NCBI GenBank assembly: GCA_023439505.1 | Contig: JAEXNR010000032.1 | Location: forward strand, 62,001-126,000 | Origin: Bacillota bacterium | Lineage (GTDB): Bacteria > Bacillota > Clostridia > Lachnospirales > Lachnospiraceae | DNA length: 64,000 bases | Direction of reading: 5' to 3' | Part shown: positions 1 to 8,991 of the stretch, piece after piece | Layout of the letters: every line of letters starts with the position of its first letter | Numbering within the stretch: position 1 is the first letter of the stretch | Program-made: the position numbers and the translations under genes | The notes under the pieces: model-generated | Seen by the model: the letters and a program-made list of their open reading frames with translations, nothing else | Told to the model about the DNA's origin: nothing | The model's database searches: none

Positions 1-618
1 AACCGGACATCGCCCAAGACCCAGGCAAGTTTGTTAGAGTCCATGGAGGAAAAGCAGGTCACGGTAGATGGAGTGACCTATCCACTCCCAAGACCCTTCA
101 TGGTGATTGCCACACAAAATCCCATTGATTATCTGGGGACCTATAACTTACCGGAAGCACAGCTGGATCGTTTTCTTATGAAGATATCCATTGGTTATCC
201 CCAGTTAAATGATGAGAAAGTGATGGTAGAGCGTTACCTTAGCCGCCAGCTTTCAAGAAAACTGGAACCGGTTGCTGAGGCAGAGGACATCCTTCAGATG
301 CAGAAGGAGGCAGCAGAAGTTAAGGTTAATCAGGACCTGATCTCTTTTGTTACTAAATTTGTTCAGGCAACCCGTAAACAAGAGGAGATATCCCTGGGAG
401 CCAGCCCCAGAGCTACGCTGGCACTGATCCGGGCTTCCCAGGCCCTGGCATATATCAGCGGGAGAACATACTGTATCCCGGATGATATCTTAAAAATGAT
501 ACTTCCTGTTATTACCCATAGGATTATTTTGACTCCCGAGGCAAGACTCGCGCAGGTAAAGATAGATAAAGTTTTGAAAGGTATCTTATCAAAACTTCCC
601 ATTCCGGTATTAAAATAA
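1..618 (+). CDS. MoxR-family AAA+ ATPase, 5' end outside window
   Basis: The reading frame is open from base 1. The first in-frame residues, NRTSPKTQASLLESMEE, are internal MoxR sequence, so the start lies upstream and the TTG at base 31 is not the start. Visible are the region after Walker A, a sensor-type stretch (VIATQNPIDYLGTYNLPEAQ) and the C-terminal lid (SPRATLALIRASQALA). MoxR ATPases act as chaperone-like activators, often for the DUF58 and transglutaminase partners encoded just downstream, as here. The spacing of 21 bases to the DUF58 gene suggests one transcript. The family assignment is firm. The cellular target is unknown. Confidence 0.93.
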   Translation, partial: NRTSPKTQASLLESMEEKQVTVDGVTYPLPRPFMVIATQNPIDYLGTYNLPEAQLDRFLMKISIGYPQLNDEKVMVERYLSRQLSRKLEPVAEAEDILQMQKEAAEVKVNQDLISFVTKFVQATRKQEEISLGASPRATLALIRASQALAYISGRTYCIPDDILKMILPVITHRIILTPEARLAQVKIDKVLKGILSKLPIPVLK

Positions 619-639
619 TTCATAACAGGAAGAGAGCAT

Positions 640-1821
640 ATGAAAATAAATCGTTTAATATGGTTGTTATTTATCATAGGCAGCGGCGTGTTTACCTCCT
701 TTTACGGAGGTAACATTTCCTATGCCCTTTTTTATTTGGCAATATTTGTCCCCCTTATTTCTATTTTTTATACGTTATATGTTTATTTGAAGTTTAAGAT
801 GTATCAGACGATGGCGAACAGGATCATTGTGAAAGGAGACTGGACGGACTACTCCTTTGTTATCGCCAATGAAGACATCATTACTTACAGGAACGTAAAA
901 GTAAATTTTTTAAGGGATAAATCAACCCTGGAGACCATAGGGGATGCAATGCGGTATAATCTTCTTCCCGGTGAAAGAGAAGGGGCTAAGACGAGGATAA
1001 AATGTAATTACCGGGGGGAGTATGAGGTTGGGGTCGCATCTATAGAAATTACCGACTTTTTTATGCTATTTAAAATTACATATCCGGTTCGGAGCAGATT
1101 AAAGGTCATCGTACTTCCAAGGGTGGTTCCCCTGGAGCAGCTTAGGCTGGCTCCGTCCCAGGCGGATGTGAAGAATCCCATCCTTTACAGTAATTACTCA
1201 GAAGAGGAACTGGATATGGAGATTCGAAGGTATTATCCCGGTGATAATAAGAAGCGGGTGCACTGGAAGGTCTCGGCTAAGCTGAGGGAATTGTTCTCCA
1301 GAAAATATCAACATAAGCCAAAGACGCAGATCCTCCTGTATATGGACATGATGCAGATTAAGGAGGAGGAGCACAAGGTAATCGCTGCAGAGGATAAGAT
1401 CATGGAAAGTGTACTTGCAATTGCAAATTTCTATGCAAACAGAGGAACTCCCTGCCAGATCGTTTATGATTTGAACGGCAGGAAAAAGATTGATATTCAT
1501 TCTAAGGATCAATTCAATGCGTTTTATAAGACCTGTGCAAAAATGGAGTTTCAATCTGTCGTGGCGGTGAGTAAGCTGATGGAGGATGAGCTGTTTCATA
1601 ACAAGGAAGGAGTATTTCATGTGGCAGTAACTCATTTTCTTAACAGGGAAATTTACCGGTCAGCACTGAGTGTTCTGGCACAAGGAAATACCCTCTGCAT
1701 TTTATTCATCAGCGATGACGTATCGAATCAGACGAAGGAGTTAATCAGTGCAATGAAGCTGGCAGGTATTGATCTTTATCAAATCATGTCAGGGGAAGAA
1801 CTGCGTGAAGTCCTTTCATGA
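640..1821 (+). CDS. DUF58 domain protein
   Basis: A 393-residue protein with two N-terminal hydrophobic segments (about residues 5-50) and a C-terminal DUF58 region recognisable by EIRRYYPGDNKKRVHWKVSA near residues 190-210, followed by a von Willebrand A-like stretch (ILLYMDM). DUF58 proteins are the usual partners of MoxR ATPases and of membrane transglutaminases, and the three genes lie together here in that order. A GGAAGAG ribosome binding site precedes the ATG. Biochemical function is not established for most members. A role in envelope assembly or stress is only an inference from context. Confidence 0.9.
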   Translation: MKINRLIWLLFIIGSGVFTSFYGGNISYALFYLAIFVPLISIFYTLYVYLKFKMYQTMANRIIVKGDWTDYSFVIANEDIITYRNVKVNFLRDKSTLETIGDAMRYNLLPGEREGAKTRIKCNYRGEYEVGVASIEITDFFMLFKITYPVRSRLKVIVLPRVVPLEQLRLAPSQADVKNPILYSNYSEEELDMEIRRYYPGDNKKRVHWKVSAKLRELFSRKYQHKPKTQILLYMDMMQIKEEEHKVIAAEDKIMESVLAIANFYANRGTPCQIVYDLNGRKKIDIHSKDQFNAFYKTCAKMEFQSVVAVSKLMEDELFHNKEGVFHVAVTHFLNREIYRSALSVLAQGNTLCILFISDDVSNQTKELISAMKLAGIDLYQIMSGEELREVLS

Positions 1822-1888
1822 TATGCCGGAACTGGGGAAGATAGATTAGAATTAATCATTGATATTCTTATCAAGGGGGGAGTTAGGA

Positions 1889-4324
1889 ATGTTAAGGAAT
1901 AGAGATAACATATATCAGGCATATCATGCATTGCTTAGCATGCTGTTAACCTGTGTGTTTGCGTTTTTACTGGATCAGTACTTTCAGTTGAGGGTCAGTG
2001 GATTATTCTGCGCGTTTATTTCCCTTTGTCTGGCTGTTGGTATCTATACATTTGATTATTTTAAGAAAAATTCAGTAAGGTATCTGGTTTTGGTTAGTTT
2101 ACTGCCTATTTTTGCCTTTATTTTTTGGGTATACCGATTGAATCCGCTGCGCCTGAGTTACGACTTATATCAATGGTGTCAGAGTTATAATGGAGCGGAG
2201 GATTTGTATGTTGCAGCATACGCGTATTTTGTTGTGACGGGAATTGCCATGGCAGGCTCTATCCTCTTTTATTTGTTGATGAACAAAGAACTGACAAGAA
2301 TTATACTGGCTGTCCTTACGCTGCTTCTTTTAATTATTCTGTGTGTGGGCAAGACAAATATAAATAAATGGATTGTCGGTATTTGTGTGTTTTATCTGGT
2401 ACTTATTTTAATTGAACTTTGCGGAATCTATGACAGCAGGAAAACTGGTACGCAGGAGAAGAAGACCGGTATCCTGTATCTGGTACCGGTATGTCTTTTG
2501 ATTACCATCATCTCTGTGGGATTACCATCTAAGGAGGAGCCGATCCAATGGTCCGGGGTTAAGAGAATGTATTATGATGTGAAGCATCAGTTCGAGTTAT
2601 GGAGAACAGATCTTGAATATTATTTTACCAAAGGCGACAAAGAATTTGCTGTCTCTCAGACAGGATTTACAGAAGACGGGGGGAATTTGAGTGAGGGTAA
2701 TCTAACGCAGAGTGATAAGGTTTTTCTAAAGGTTAATGGTAAGGCGGATGATAAACCCATTTACCTGACAGGTGCTGTCAGCAACAGATACACCGGCGAT
2801 GGATGGGAAAAAAGTGGAACAGGATACATCGAAGAGAAGGATGAGTACCTCCTGGATTATATTGAATTGATTGGTCTGCTTTCCAGACAGAAGATCTCTG
2901 ATTTGGAAGAGCAGTCATTGGTGGAGCAGGAGACACTAACCATAGAATATGCCAATGTTAAGACGAAGACGTTGTTCTATCCGATCAAAAGCAGTGCATT
3001 TTCGTCAATGGACTGGAACACCGAGCTCCCACTCTTGTCCAGGGATTCGAATATTAAGTTTTCAAAGGCAAGGCGGGAAGGGGATGAATATAAGGCCTCA
3101 TTTTTTGATATGGAGTTGGAGAAGGATGCTTTTTTGGAGCTTTTGCGGGAAAATGATTCCTTTTCTTATCCATCCGGGAACTGCTTTCAGGATACGACAT
3201 TGAAGTGGATGACAGAAAATCTCATTAGAAATGATAGTGTATTTCAAATGAATCAAGAGGATGCGTATCGCCGAATGTTAACTAAGAGAGCAAAAATGAT
3301 TCAGGAGGAGTATACACAGCTTCCGGGGGAACTGCCTGACCGGGTGAAAGAGTTGGCCCAATATATCACGGAGAACTATTCTGCCAAGGTTGATAAATTA
3401 AAGGCAATAGAGCAATTCCTAAAGGGATATTCCTATAACTTACAGCCGGGTTCTGTGCCAAAAGGAAAAGATGCGGTAGACTACTTCCTTTTCGACAATC
3501 AAGAAGGATACTGTACCTATTTTGCTTCTGCCATGGCGGTACTGGGAAGATGCATCGGGATACCCACCCGATATGTGGAGGGATTTGCCGTTACCTTTCA
3601 AAAGGAGAACAAAGATCCGGACTCCTCTACCACCTATCTTGTAAAGAATAATCAGGCACATGCCTGGGCGGAGGCATATCTGGAAGGCGTGGGATGGATT
3701 CCCTTTGAAGCAACACCGCCCTTTTATGATCTAAGATACACAAAACGAAAGGAAAAGTCCAATGCCAACCCCCAGTATTATCATGGAACGGATCCCTATG
3801 GAAGTACACCGGGTGAAATACCGGAGTGGCTGAAGAATGCAGAAGACGGACAGGAAAGCGATAGGAATCTGCAGGACAATAACGGAGTGGGAATTACCAT
3901 CACAATAATTACTCTTGCTGTGTTATTCATTCTGGTGTTGTGCAGCATTTGCTATTATTATATTGTTCGCTATCAATATCAAAAAAATTTTCAGAAGGCA
4001 GATTTCACCGGCAGGATGTATATGCTCTTTCTTCGGATCCTGAGGCTTTTGAAACTGGAGGGTTACGGCCTTGAACCACAGGAAACACTTCTGATGATGG
4101 CAGGGAGAGTAAAAGGCGAATACTGCTTTGAAGGAATAACCTATACGGATATCGTTTACATCTACATGAAGTATCGTTATGCCCAGCAGGAGATTACGGA
4201 GAAGGAATTAAAGAAAACGACACTATTTCTGAAGGGACTGGAAAGCAGGCAAAGAGAAGAACGAAGCAAATTTGCATATTTCTTAGAGGAATTCTTATTC
4301 CTTAGTAAGAAAAGTTATCGCTAA
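1889..4324 (+). CDS. Membrane protein with transglutaminase-like domain
   Basis: About 811 residues. Several hydrophobic segments occupy the first 200 residues, followed by an extracytoplasmic region, a transglutaminase-like core, another membrane segment (about 670-690) and a C-terminal cytoplasmic DUF4129-like tail. The core shows the catalytic order Cys (GYCTYFASAMAVLGRC, near 540), His (NQAHAWAEAY, near 590) and an acidic position (WIPFEATPP, near 605), where Glu replaces the usual Asp. The start chosen is the ATG with GGGGGGAG before it. A TTG 30 bases upstream is in frame but has no better site. It is the third gene of the MoxR-DUF58-transglutaminase set. Its stop overlaps the stop of the convergent spoIID by 4 bases. 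The substrate is unknown, and such proteins may act as proteases or amidases rather than cross-linkers. Confidence 0.9.
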   Translation: MLRNRDNIYQAYHALLSMLLTCVFAFLLDQYFQLRVSGLFCAFISLCLAVGIYTFDYFKKNSVRYLVLVSLLPIFAFIFWVYRLNPLRLSYDLYQWCQSYNGAEDLYVAAYAYFVVTGIAMAGSILFYLLMNKELTRIILAVLTLLLLIILCVGKTNINKWIVGICVFYLVLILIELCGIYDSRKTGTQEKKTGILYLVPVCLLITIISVGLPSKEEPIQWSGVKRMYYDVKHQFELWRTDLEYYFTKGDKEFAVSQTGFTEDGGNLSEGNLTQSDKVFLKVNGKADDKPIYLTGAVSNRYTGDGWEKSGTGYIEEKDEYLLDYIELIGLLSRQKISDLEEQSLVEQETLTIEYANVKTKTLFYPIKSSAFSSMDWNTELPLLSRDSNIKFSKARREGDEYKASFFDMELEKDAFLELLRENDSFSYPSGNCFQDTTLKWMTENLIRNDSVFQMNQEDAYRRMLTKRAKMIQEEYTQLPGELPDRVKELAQYITENYSAKVDKLKAIEQFLKGYSYNLQPGSVPKGKDAVDYFLFDNQEGYCTYFASAMAVLGRCIGIPTRYVEGFAVTFQKENKDPDSSTTYLVKNNQAHAWAEAYLEGVGWIPFEATPPFYDLRYTKRKEKSNANPQYYHGTDPYGSTPGEIPEWLKNAEDGQESDRNLQDNNGVGITITIITLAVLFILVLCSICYYYIVRYQYQKNFQKADFTGRMYMLFLRILRLLKLEGYGLEPQETLLMMAGRVKGEYCFEGITYTDIVYIYMKYRYAQQEITEKELKKTTLFLKGLESRQREERSKFAYFLEEFLFLSKKSYR

Positions 4325-5283
4325 TCTGCCTCGTCCAAACTTGCCAGCTGGACTCCGGTATAATAATAGGTCAGAATATCTTTATAATGGGAGCCATTCA
4401 CTGCCATTGCATTGGCACCATACTGACTCATACCGACACCATGGCCCACACCATTGCATATAATTCGTACGTTACCATCATAGTTGTCAATATAGAAATG
4501 ATTGGAACTTAATCCCAATACCTTGGCGAATTCTTCTCCGGATACGGACAGATCGCCAAGGTTCATTTTCGTGACATAATCGGCGCTGTCCCGCTCCGTA
4601 ACTGTAACTTCCTGAAAGAAGTTATCTTCTGTTAATGTAACCTGATAAGCCTTCTCAAGGGTATCGATTACAGAGGCTACAGATTCCTCTTTAATTTTCA
4701 GGTAATGGGTGGAGGTAACATCCTGTTTGCTTGGAACACTTTCCAGATAGGGAATATCAACACCCCATGCTTCCTTCGCATTTCTGGTAAAACCACAGCT
4801 CGTATCAAAGAATACAGGCAGGACCAGGCTGTCCTGATACATCATGATCTCCCCTTGCGTCCCGTATACGGCATTCTCTATTTTCGAAAAATAATCAAGG
4901 TAATCTTTTGTACCCCAATATTGCTCCAGGCTGGAGAGACTGATATAGGTCAGTCCGAGTTCGGATGTCGTATACTGGTTATTATGATTGCTGTCCTCTG
5001 ACAGGAGGGAGATATTGTAAAGGGCATAGGTCCTGGCAATTACGGCTTGTGCCTTAAGGGCTTCCATATTATATCCGGCAGGCATATTGGCGGCAACAAC
5101 ACCCATAATATATTTTTCAAAGTCCAGCTCTTCCTCTGTTCCGTTTGCTTTATAGTAGATCTGAAAATTTTGAATTCCCAAAGACCTGGTATCATTTTGT
5201 TTCGAGAGAAGGAGTGTCAGGAGAAACGGCAACAGCAAAACCACGGTGCACACAATCAGAGTTTTTATTAATATCTTTTTCAT
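4321..5283 (-). CDS. spoIID: Stage II sporulation protein D
   Basis: SpoIID is a membrane-anchored lytic transglycosylase that works with SpoIIM and SpoIIP to drive engulfment of the forespore. The 320-residue product has one N-terminal membrane anchor (about 7-28), the conserved block ALKAQAVIARTYALYN, a central FFDTSCGFTRNAKEAWG block and the C-terminal signature NGVGHGVGMSQYGANAMA. Length matches the family. The ribosome binding site GGGAGG is 5 bases from the ATG. It stands alone and is convergent with the transglutaminase gene. I could not find a convincing sigma-E promoter in the 115 bases upstream. Its presence says the organism belongs to a sporulating lineage. Confidence 0.95.
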   Translation of the reverse strand: MKKILIKTLIVCTVVLLLPFLLTLLLSKQNDTRSLGIQNFQIYYKANGTEEELDFEKYIMGVVAANMPAGYNMEALKAQAVIARTYALYNISLLSEDSNHNNQYTTSELGLTYISLSSLEQYWGTKDYLDYFSKIENAVYGTQGEIMMYQDSLVLPVFFDTSCGFTRNAKEAWGVDIPYLESVPSKQDVTSTHYLKIKEESVASVIDTLEKAYQVTLTEDNFFQEVTVTERDSADYVTKMNLGDLSVSGEEFAKVLGLSSNHFYIDNYDGNVRIICNGVGHGVGMSQYGANAMAVNGSHYKDILTYYYTGVQLASLDEAD

Positions 5284-5398
5284 GCAACCTCCCTTATGAC
5301 AGTCTGTAATTAGTATATTATATTAATAGGAAGGTTGTTTATGTATGAAGAATTCGTAACGAGACGGCCTCACCGGAAGTGCTGTTATAGACCCCTGA

Positions 5399-6052
5399 TC
5401 AAATGAAATGAAAAGCGGAGGCGATCAGGATGAATACGCCCGGGAATATGGTGGCGGGAAACCCTTTATACCCTGCTCTTTTTCTCATATGGAGGATGCA
5501 GATAATATTAGTGAGCTGACCGGCACATAAAAGGAATATCGCAGTTAAGGCATCCATATCACTGGCGGATCCGACAAAATAAGTTGTGATGAAAGAATAA
5601 TAAAACATATCTCCCACACCGATAATTGGTTGAAGACCGGGCCGTTTGGGTACAGGCAGACAGATGGATAAACGGGATAGTGCACTGCGATTGGCAACCA
5701 ATTTTGCGTTCAGGGTATGCCTGCCTGCTCTGGTAAAGCTAATGACATCCATAACTGCAATTGCTGAGACGACTTGCATTACTGCATCAACAGAGGTGAT
5801 AAAGTGTGAGAGCAGAAGGTGGGATAAACAAAGGGGAAACAGCAGAAGCAGCAAATTATTGAATAATAGAAGACGTCTGGTTAATGTTCTTCTCCAAATT
5901 AAAATCATCCCTGTAAGGCTAATGAATAAAAGAAAAAGCAGAAATAATTCGGGAATGGGGTAGCAGATCAGGTTAAGAAAGCAGATGAGGACTGTTAAAC
6001 CTATCATATAAAAGTACATCCATGTAAAAACAGGGTCAGATTTTTGACGCAT
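5399..6052 (-). CDS. Presenilin-like GxGD intramembrane aspartyl protease (putative)
   Basis: A 217-residue protein that is almost entirely membrane-embedded, with about seven hydrophobic helices. It carries both hallmarks of presenilin/signal-peptide-peptidase (A22-type) proteases: an Asp in a helix (AIAVMDVISF, D102) and a GxGD motif in the next helix (IGVGDMFYYSF, D148). The latter closely resembles the presenilin GLGDFIFYS motif. A Pro-Ala-Thr (GFPATIFPG, residues 197-205) sits where presenilins have the PAL motif. Type IV prepilin peptidases also have GxGD, but this protein lacks their Cys motifs and their GGGDxK context. It is the second gene after the AraC regulator, 15 bases downstream, with its own AGGAGG site. 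The catalytic motifs are seen; the protease activity is inferred. Substrate unknown. Confidence 0.6.
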   Translation of the reverse strand: MRQKSDPVFTWMYFYMIGLTVLICFLNLICYPIPELFLLFLLFISLTGMILIWRRTLTRRLLLFNNLLLLLFPLCLSHLLLSHFITSVDAVMQVVSAIAVMDVISFTRAGRHTLNAKLVANRSALSRLSICLPVPKRPGLQPIIGVGDMFYYSFITTYFVGSASDMDALTAIFLLCAGQLTNIICILHMRKRAGYKGFPATIFPGVFILIASAFHFI

Positions 6053-6067
6053 AAATAACCTCCTGAC

Positions 6068-6988
6068 TTATATAAGTCCATTTTTATTGATTGTTTCCGG
6101 CTCCAGCTCATCCAGAGAGAGATTGACGGGAGCCTCGGGAAGATCGTAGCTAAGATCCACGTCTGTTGGTGTAACATCGTCTCCGACTACTTCAAAGGAG
6201 ATGTTATCCAGCCATAGGGAGCCTGTGTGATAAAGAAGCATACCGATATTGATGATGGAACTGTTCTCCGGTACATCAAGAACAATGGAGTAAGAAGTCC
6301 AATCTGTATTTCCCCGGATGGGACGGTTTTGCATATTATCAATTTTAATAATAGTAGATGTAACGCTGTCTATTCTCATCCACAGACCCCCCCATCCGGC
6401 CACCTCCTGCGATTTGATCATACCGGAGAAACGGATTCTCTTTCCGATGAAATTTTTTGCCTTAAACTGCTGCAGGATCGTACAATAGGAGGAAGCCTCC
6501 AGGTCAAAACGACTGTTTTGCATCAGGATGGATCTTAAGCCGTGAAATTTTACGGTTTCGTCAAGCTGTACCTGATATGCCTTGGGAGTATTTCCTGTAA
6601 ATATCCAGCCTGGGATGATTTGTTTACCTTTCATAATTTGAGACTCCTTTTTCATAATAAGTTGGAACATGGCTCTTCGGTATCTTCCGGGGGGAAGGAA
6701 AAAGACCTTTTTGAAAGCGCGTGTAAACGCTTCCTGAGAGTCATACTGAAACAGGCAGGCAATCTCCATAATGGAGAAATCGGTGGAAAGGAGCAGCTTT
6801 GCAGCTTTTGCTAATCTGCGATTTTGAATATGCTCTGACAGTCCTTCTCCTGTTTCATTTTTAAAAATACGCAGAAAATGATATTTGGAGAAACCGGATC
6901 GTGCGGCAATGGATGTCAGGGTCAGTCTATCACAAAGGTGCTCATCGATATAAGTGATGGATTCGTTGATGATCTGAGTATATTTCAT
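6068..6988 (-). CDS. AraC-family regulator with C-terminal jelly-roll-like domain
   Basis: About 306 residues. The AraC/XylS helix-turn-helix pair is at the N-terminus (residues 5-105: LTLTSIAARSGFSKYHFLRI and the second helix MEIACLFQYDSQEAFTRAF), unlike classical AraC proteins where it is C-terminal. The C-terminal 170 residues contain a beta-rich region (IRFSGMIKSQEVAGWGGLW and later SLWLDNISFEVVG) that resembles carbohydrate-binding or galactose-binding jelly rolls seen in similar Firmicutes regulators. The second Met is chosen because GGAGG lies 8 bases before it; the first Met is only 2 bases from it. It probably controls itself and the downstream presenilin-like gene. The ligand is unknown. 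Confidence 0.8.
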   Translation of the reverse strand: MKYTQIINESITYIDEHLCDRLTLTSIAARSGFSKYHFLRIFKNETGEGLSEHIQNRRLAKAAKLLLSTDFSIMEIACLFQYDSQEAFTRAFKKVFFLPPGRYRRAMFQLIMKKESQIMKGKQIIPGWIFTGNTPKAYQVQLDETVKFHGLRSILMQNSRFDLEASSYCTILQQFKAKNFIGKRIRFSGMIKSQEVAGWGGLWMRIDSVTSTIIKIDNMQNRPIRGNTDWTSYSIVLDVPENSSIINIGMLLYHTGSLWLDNISFEVVGDDVTPTDVDLSYDLPEAPVNLSLDELEPETINKNGLI

Positions 6989-7178
6989 AGGCATATCCTC
7001 CAGATATTACATTACCATAAAATACGTTTCTTTTCTTGATTAATATTGCTATATTTCTATATCCCTTTTCAACGATACAAAAAATTACGAATAACAACAC
7101 GTTCCTCGGTCATATTCAGGTCACAAAGTGAGGCTATAGTATCACCATCAACTTGTGAAACCAGAAAGGAAGAGATAA

Positions 7179-8288
7179 ATGAAATTAGCATGGAAAGAAA
7201 TTAAATATAATAAAACAAAATATATTCTGATTGAAAGTATACTGGTTCTTATGATTTTTATGGTGATATTTTTATCAGGATTAGCCAACGGATTGGCCAG
7301 GGCAGTCAGTCTGGCCATCGAGAGGGCAGATGCAGATTATTATGTGCTCAGTGAGGATTCGCAGAATATGATCCCCATCTCAAATGTAGCGGAGGAGCTT
7401 ATGACCCAGGTAAGAAAGGAGGTCAACGGCGATGTGACAGGACTTAATATTCAAAGATCAACTCTGGCATTAAAAGGCACGGAGGAGAAGATGGATATCA
7501 CTTATTTTGCCATAGACCCCAATGGTTTTCTAAAACCGGGTATCACACAGGGAGTACCTCTAAAAGATTCTGGAACCGACGCTGATGCAGGAAATAATGG
7601 AGTGGTACTAAATGATTCCTTTCGCGATGATGGAGTGGCAGTCGGAGATATTCTGATTGACTCTGCCTCAGGAATCGAATTAACCGTAACAGGATTTACT
7701 TCCAATGAAATGTATGGTCACTCTCCCGTCGGATTTATTACAAGTAGTACTTATACAACGATGAGCAGGGAGCTTAATCCCAATTATGAAGTGAAATATC
7801 ATACACTGGCTGTCCGGGGCACTGTTTATGATCCGGCTCAAATCAAGGGATACCATGTGGTGGATAAGAAGACGATTATCAGTAACATTCCCGGATATAG
7901 TGCAGAACAGTTGACCATTCAGATGATTCTCTGGGTACTGCTGGTAATATCAGCCGCAATCCTTGGTGTATTCTTCTACGTAATCACCATTCAGAAGCAG
8001 AAGCAGTTTGGCGTAATGAAAGCAATCGGTATGGAAATGAATCAGATTGCGGCAATGATTGCACAGCAGGTATTTCTTCTGGCAGCCTTTGGTGTGATCA
8101 TCGGTAACCTGATTGCCTTTGGGATGGCATCCATGCTGCCAAAGAGCATGCCATTTTATCTGGAGCAGCCCTCTGTAATTTTAATCAATGTGGTATTCCT
8201 TGTCATCTCTCTTGTCACAAGTCTGATTTCCACAATAAAGGTTGCAAAAGTTGATCCAATTATTATAATAGGAGGTAATGAAGAGTGA
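7179..8288 (+). CDS. ABC transporter permease, HrtB/DevC (FtsX-like) type
   Basis: A 369-residue permease with one N-terminal membrane helix (about 16-38), a large extracytoplasmic domain (about 40-245) and three C-terminal helices containing the FtsX-like stretch KQKQFGVMKAIGMEMNQIAAM. The start MKLAWKEIKYNK and the following SGLANGLARAVS resemble HrtB heme-efflux permeases. The stop overlaps the GTG of the ATPase by 4 bases, so the two are translationally coupled, and a two-component system follows, as in the HrtAB-HssRS systems of Gram-positive bacteria. Heme or another membrane-damaging compound is a reasonable guess for the substrate, not shown here. Confidence 0.85.
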   Translation: MKLAWKEIKYNKTKYILIESILVLMIFMVIFLSGLANGLARAVSLAIERADADYYVLSEDSQNMIPISNVAEELMTQVRKEVNGDVTGLNIQRSTLALKGTEEKMDITYFAIDPNGFLKPGITQGVPLKDSGTDADAGNNGVVLNDSFRDDGVAVGDILIDSASGIELTVTGFTSNEMYGHSPVGFITSSTYTTMSRELNPNYEVKYHTLAVRGTVYDPAQIKGYHVVDKKTIISNIPGYSAEQLTIQMILWVLLVISAAILGVFFYVITIQKQKQFGVMKAIGMEMNQIAAMIAQQVFLLAAFGVIIGNLIAFGMASMLPKSMPFYLEQPSVILINVVFLVISLVTSLISTIKVAKVDPIIIIGGNEE

Positions 8289-8974
8289 AAGAAATATTTC
8301 AGCTGCAATTAAATCATATATCAAAGACTTATCAGGATGGGGAACAAGTAAATGAAGTACTGAAGGAAATCTCCCTGAAGGTTAAGCCGGGAGAATTCAT
8401 TGCGATTATCGGCCCCTCCGGTTCAGGAAAAAGCACCTTCCTATCCATTGCAGGAGCATTGCTCTCTCAGACCGATGGATATGTTCAGATCGGTGATGTT
8501 AAGCTTGATTCCGTGAAAAAGAAAAAACTGACAAAAATCCGAAGGGAAAAGATCGGTTTTATCTTTCAGAGCCATCATTTGCTTCCGTATTTAACAGCAA
8601 AAGAGCAACTCCTTTTAGTGGCGGATATGAATAAGAAGAGAAAGCAATCCATCCCGGATGCGGATGAGATGCTTAATGACTTGGGCATCCTGGAATGTGC
8701 CCATAAATATCCGGCAAAAATGTCAGGCGGAGAGAAACAAAGAGTAGCCATAGCAAGAGCCTTTATGAATGACCCAGAGGTAATCCTCGCAGATGAACCA
8801 ACCGCAAGTCTGGATGCCATCCGCGGACGTCAGGTAGTTGAAATGATAAAAAAAGAGGTTAAGAAGCATAATAAAGCTGCAATCATGGTGACTCATGATG
8901 TTCGTGTCCTGGACCTGGTGGATGCTTATTACAGACTGGAGAGCGGAGAGCTGAGACAGGTGATCAATGCGTAG
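8285..8974 (+). CDS. ABC transporter ATP-binding protein, HrtA/LolD-like
   Basis: A 229-residue ATPase with Walker A GPSGSGKST (near 43), Q-loop FIFQSHH, signature MSGGEKQRVAIARA and Walker B VILADEPTAS followed by the switch His (VTHD). It belongs to the LolD/MacB/HrtA subfamily that pairs with FtsX-type permeases such as the one encoded immediately upstream. Translation starts at GTG behind GGAGGTAATGAAGA, overlapping the permease stop. The protein energises the predicted exporter from the cytoplasmic side. Confidence 0.93.
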   Translation: MKEIFQLQLNHISKTYQDGEQVNEVLKEISLKVKPGEFIAIIGPSGSGKSTFLSIAGALLSQTDGYVQIGDVKLDSVKKKKLTKIRREKIGFIFQSHHLLPYLTAKEQLLLVADMNKKRKQSIPDADEMLNDLGILECAHKYPAKMSGGEKQRVAIARAFMNDPEVILADEPTASLDAIRGRQVVEMIKKEVKKHNKAAIMVTHDVRVLDLVDAYYRLESGELRQVINA

Positions 8975-8991
8975 AGAAAGGAAGGCTGGGG

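Noticed and set aside
5284..5398. Sigma-E promoter of spoIID
   Set aside because: A CATACATA resembles the -10, but no matching -35 lies at 13-15 bases, so I do not call it.
5399..6052. Type IV prepilin peptidase
   Set aside because: GxGD is present, but the Cys pairs, the GGGDxK context and the first Asp context of that family are absent; the presenilin pattern fits better.
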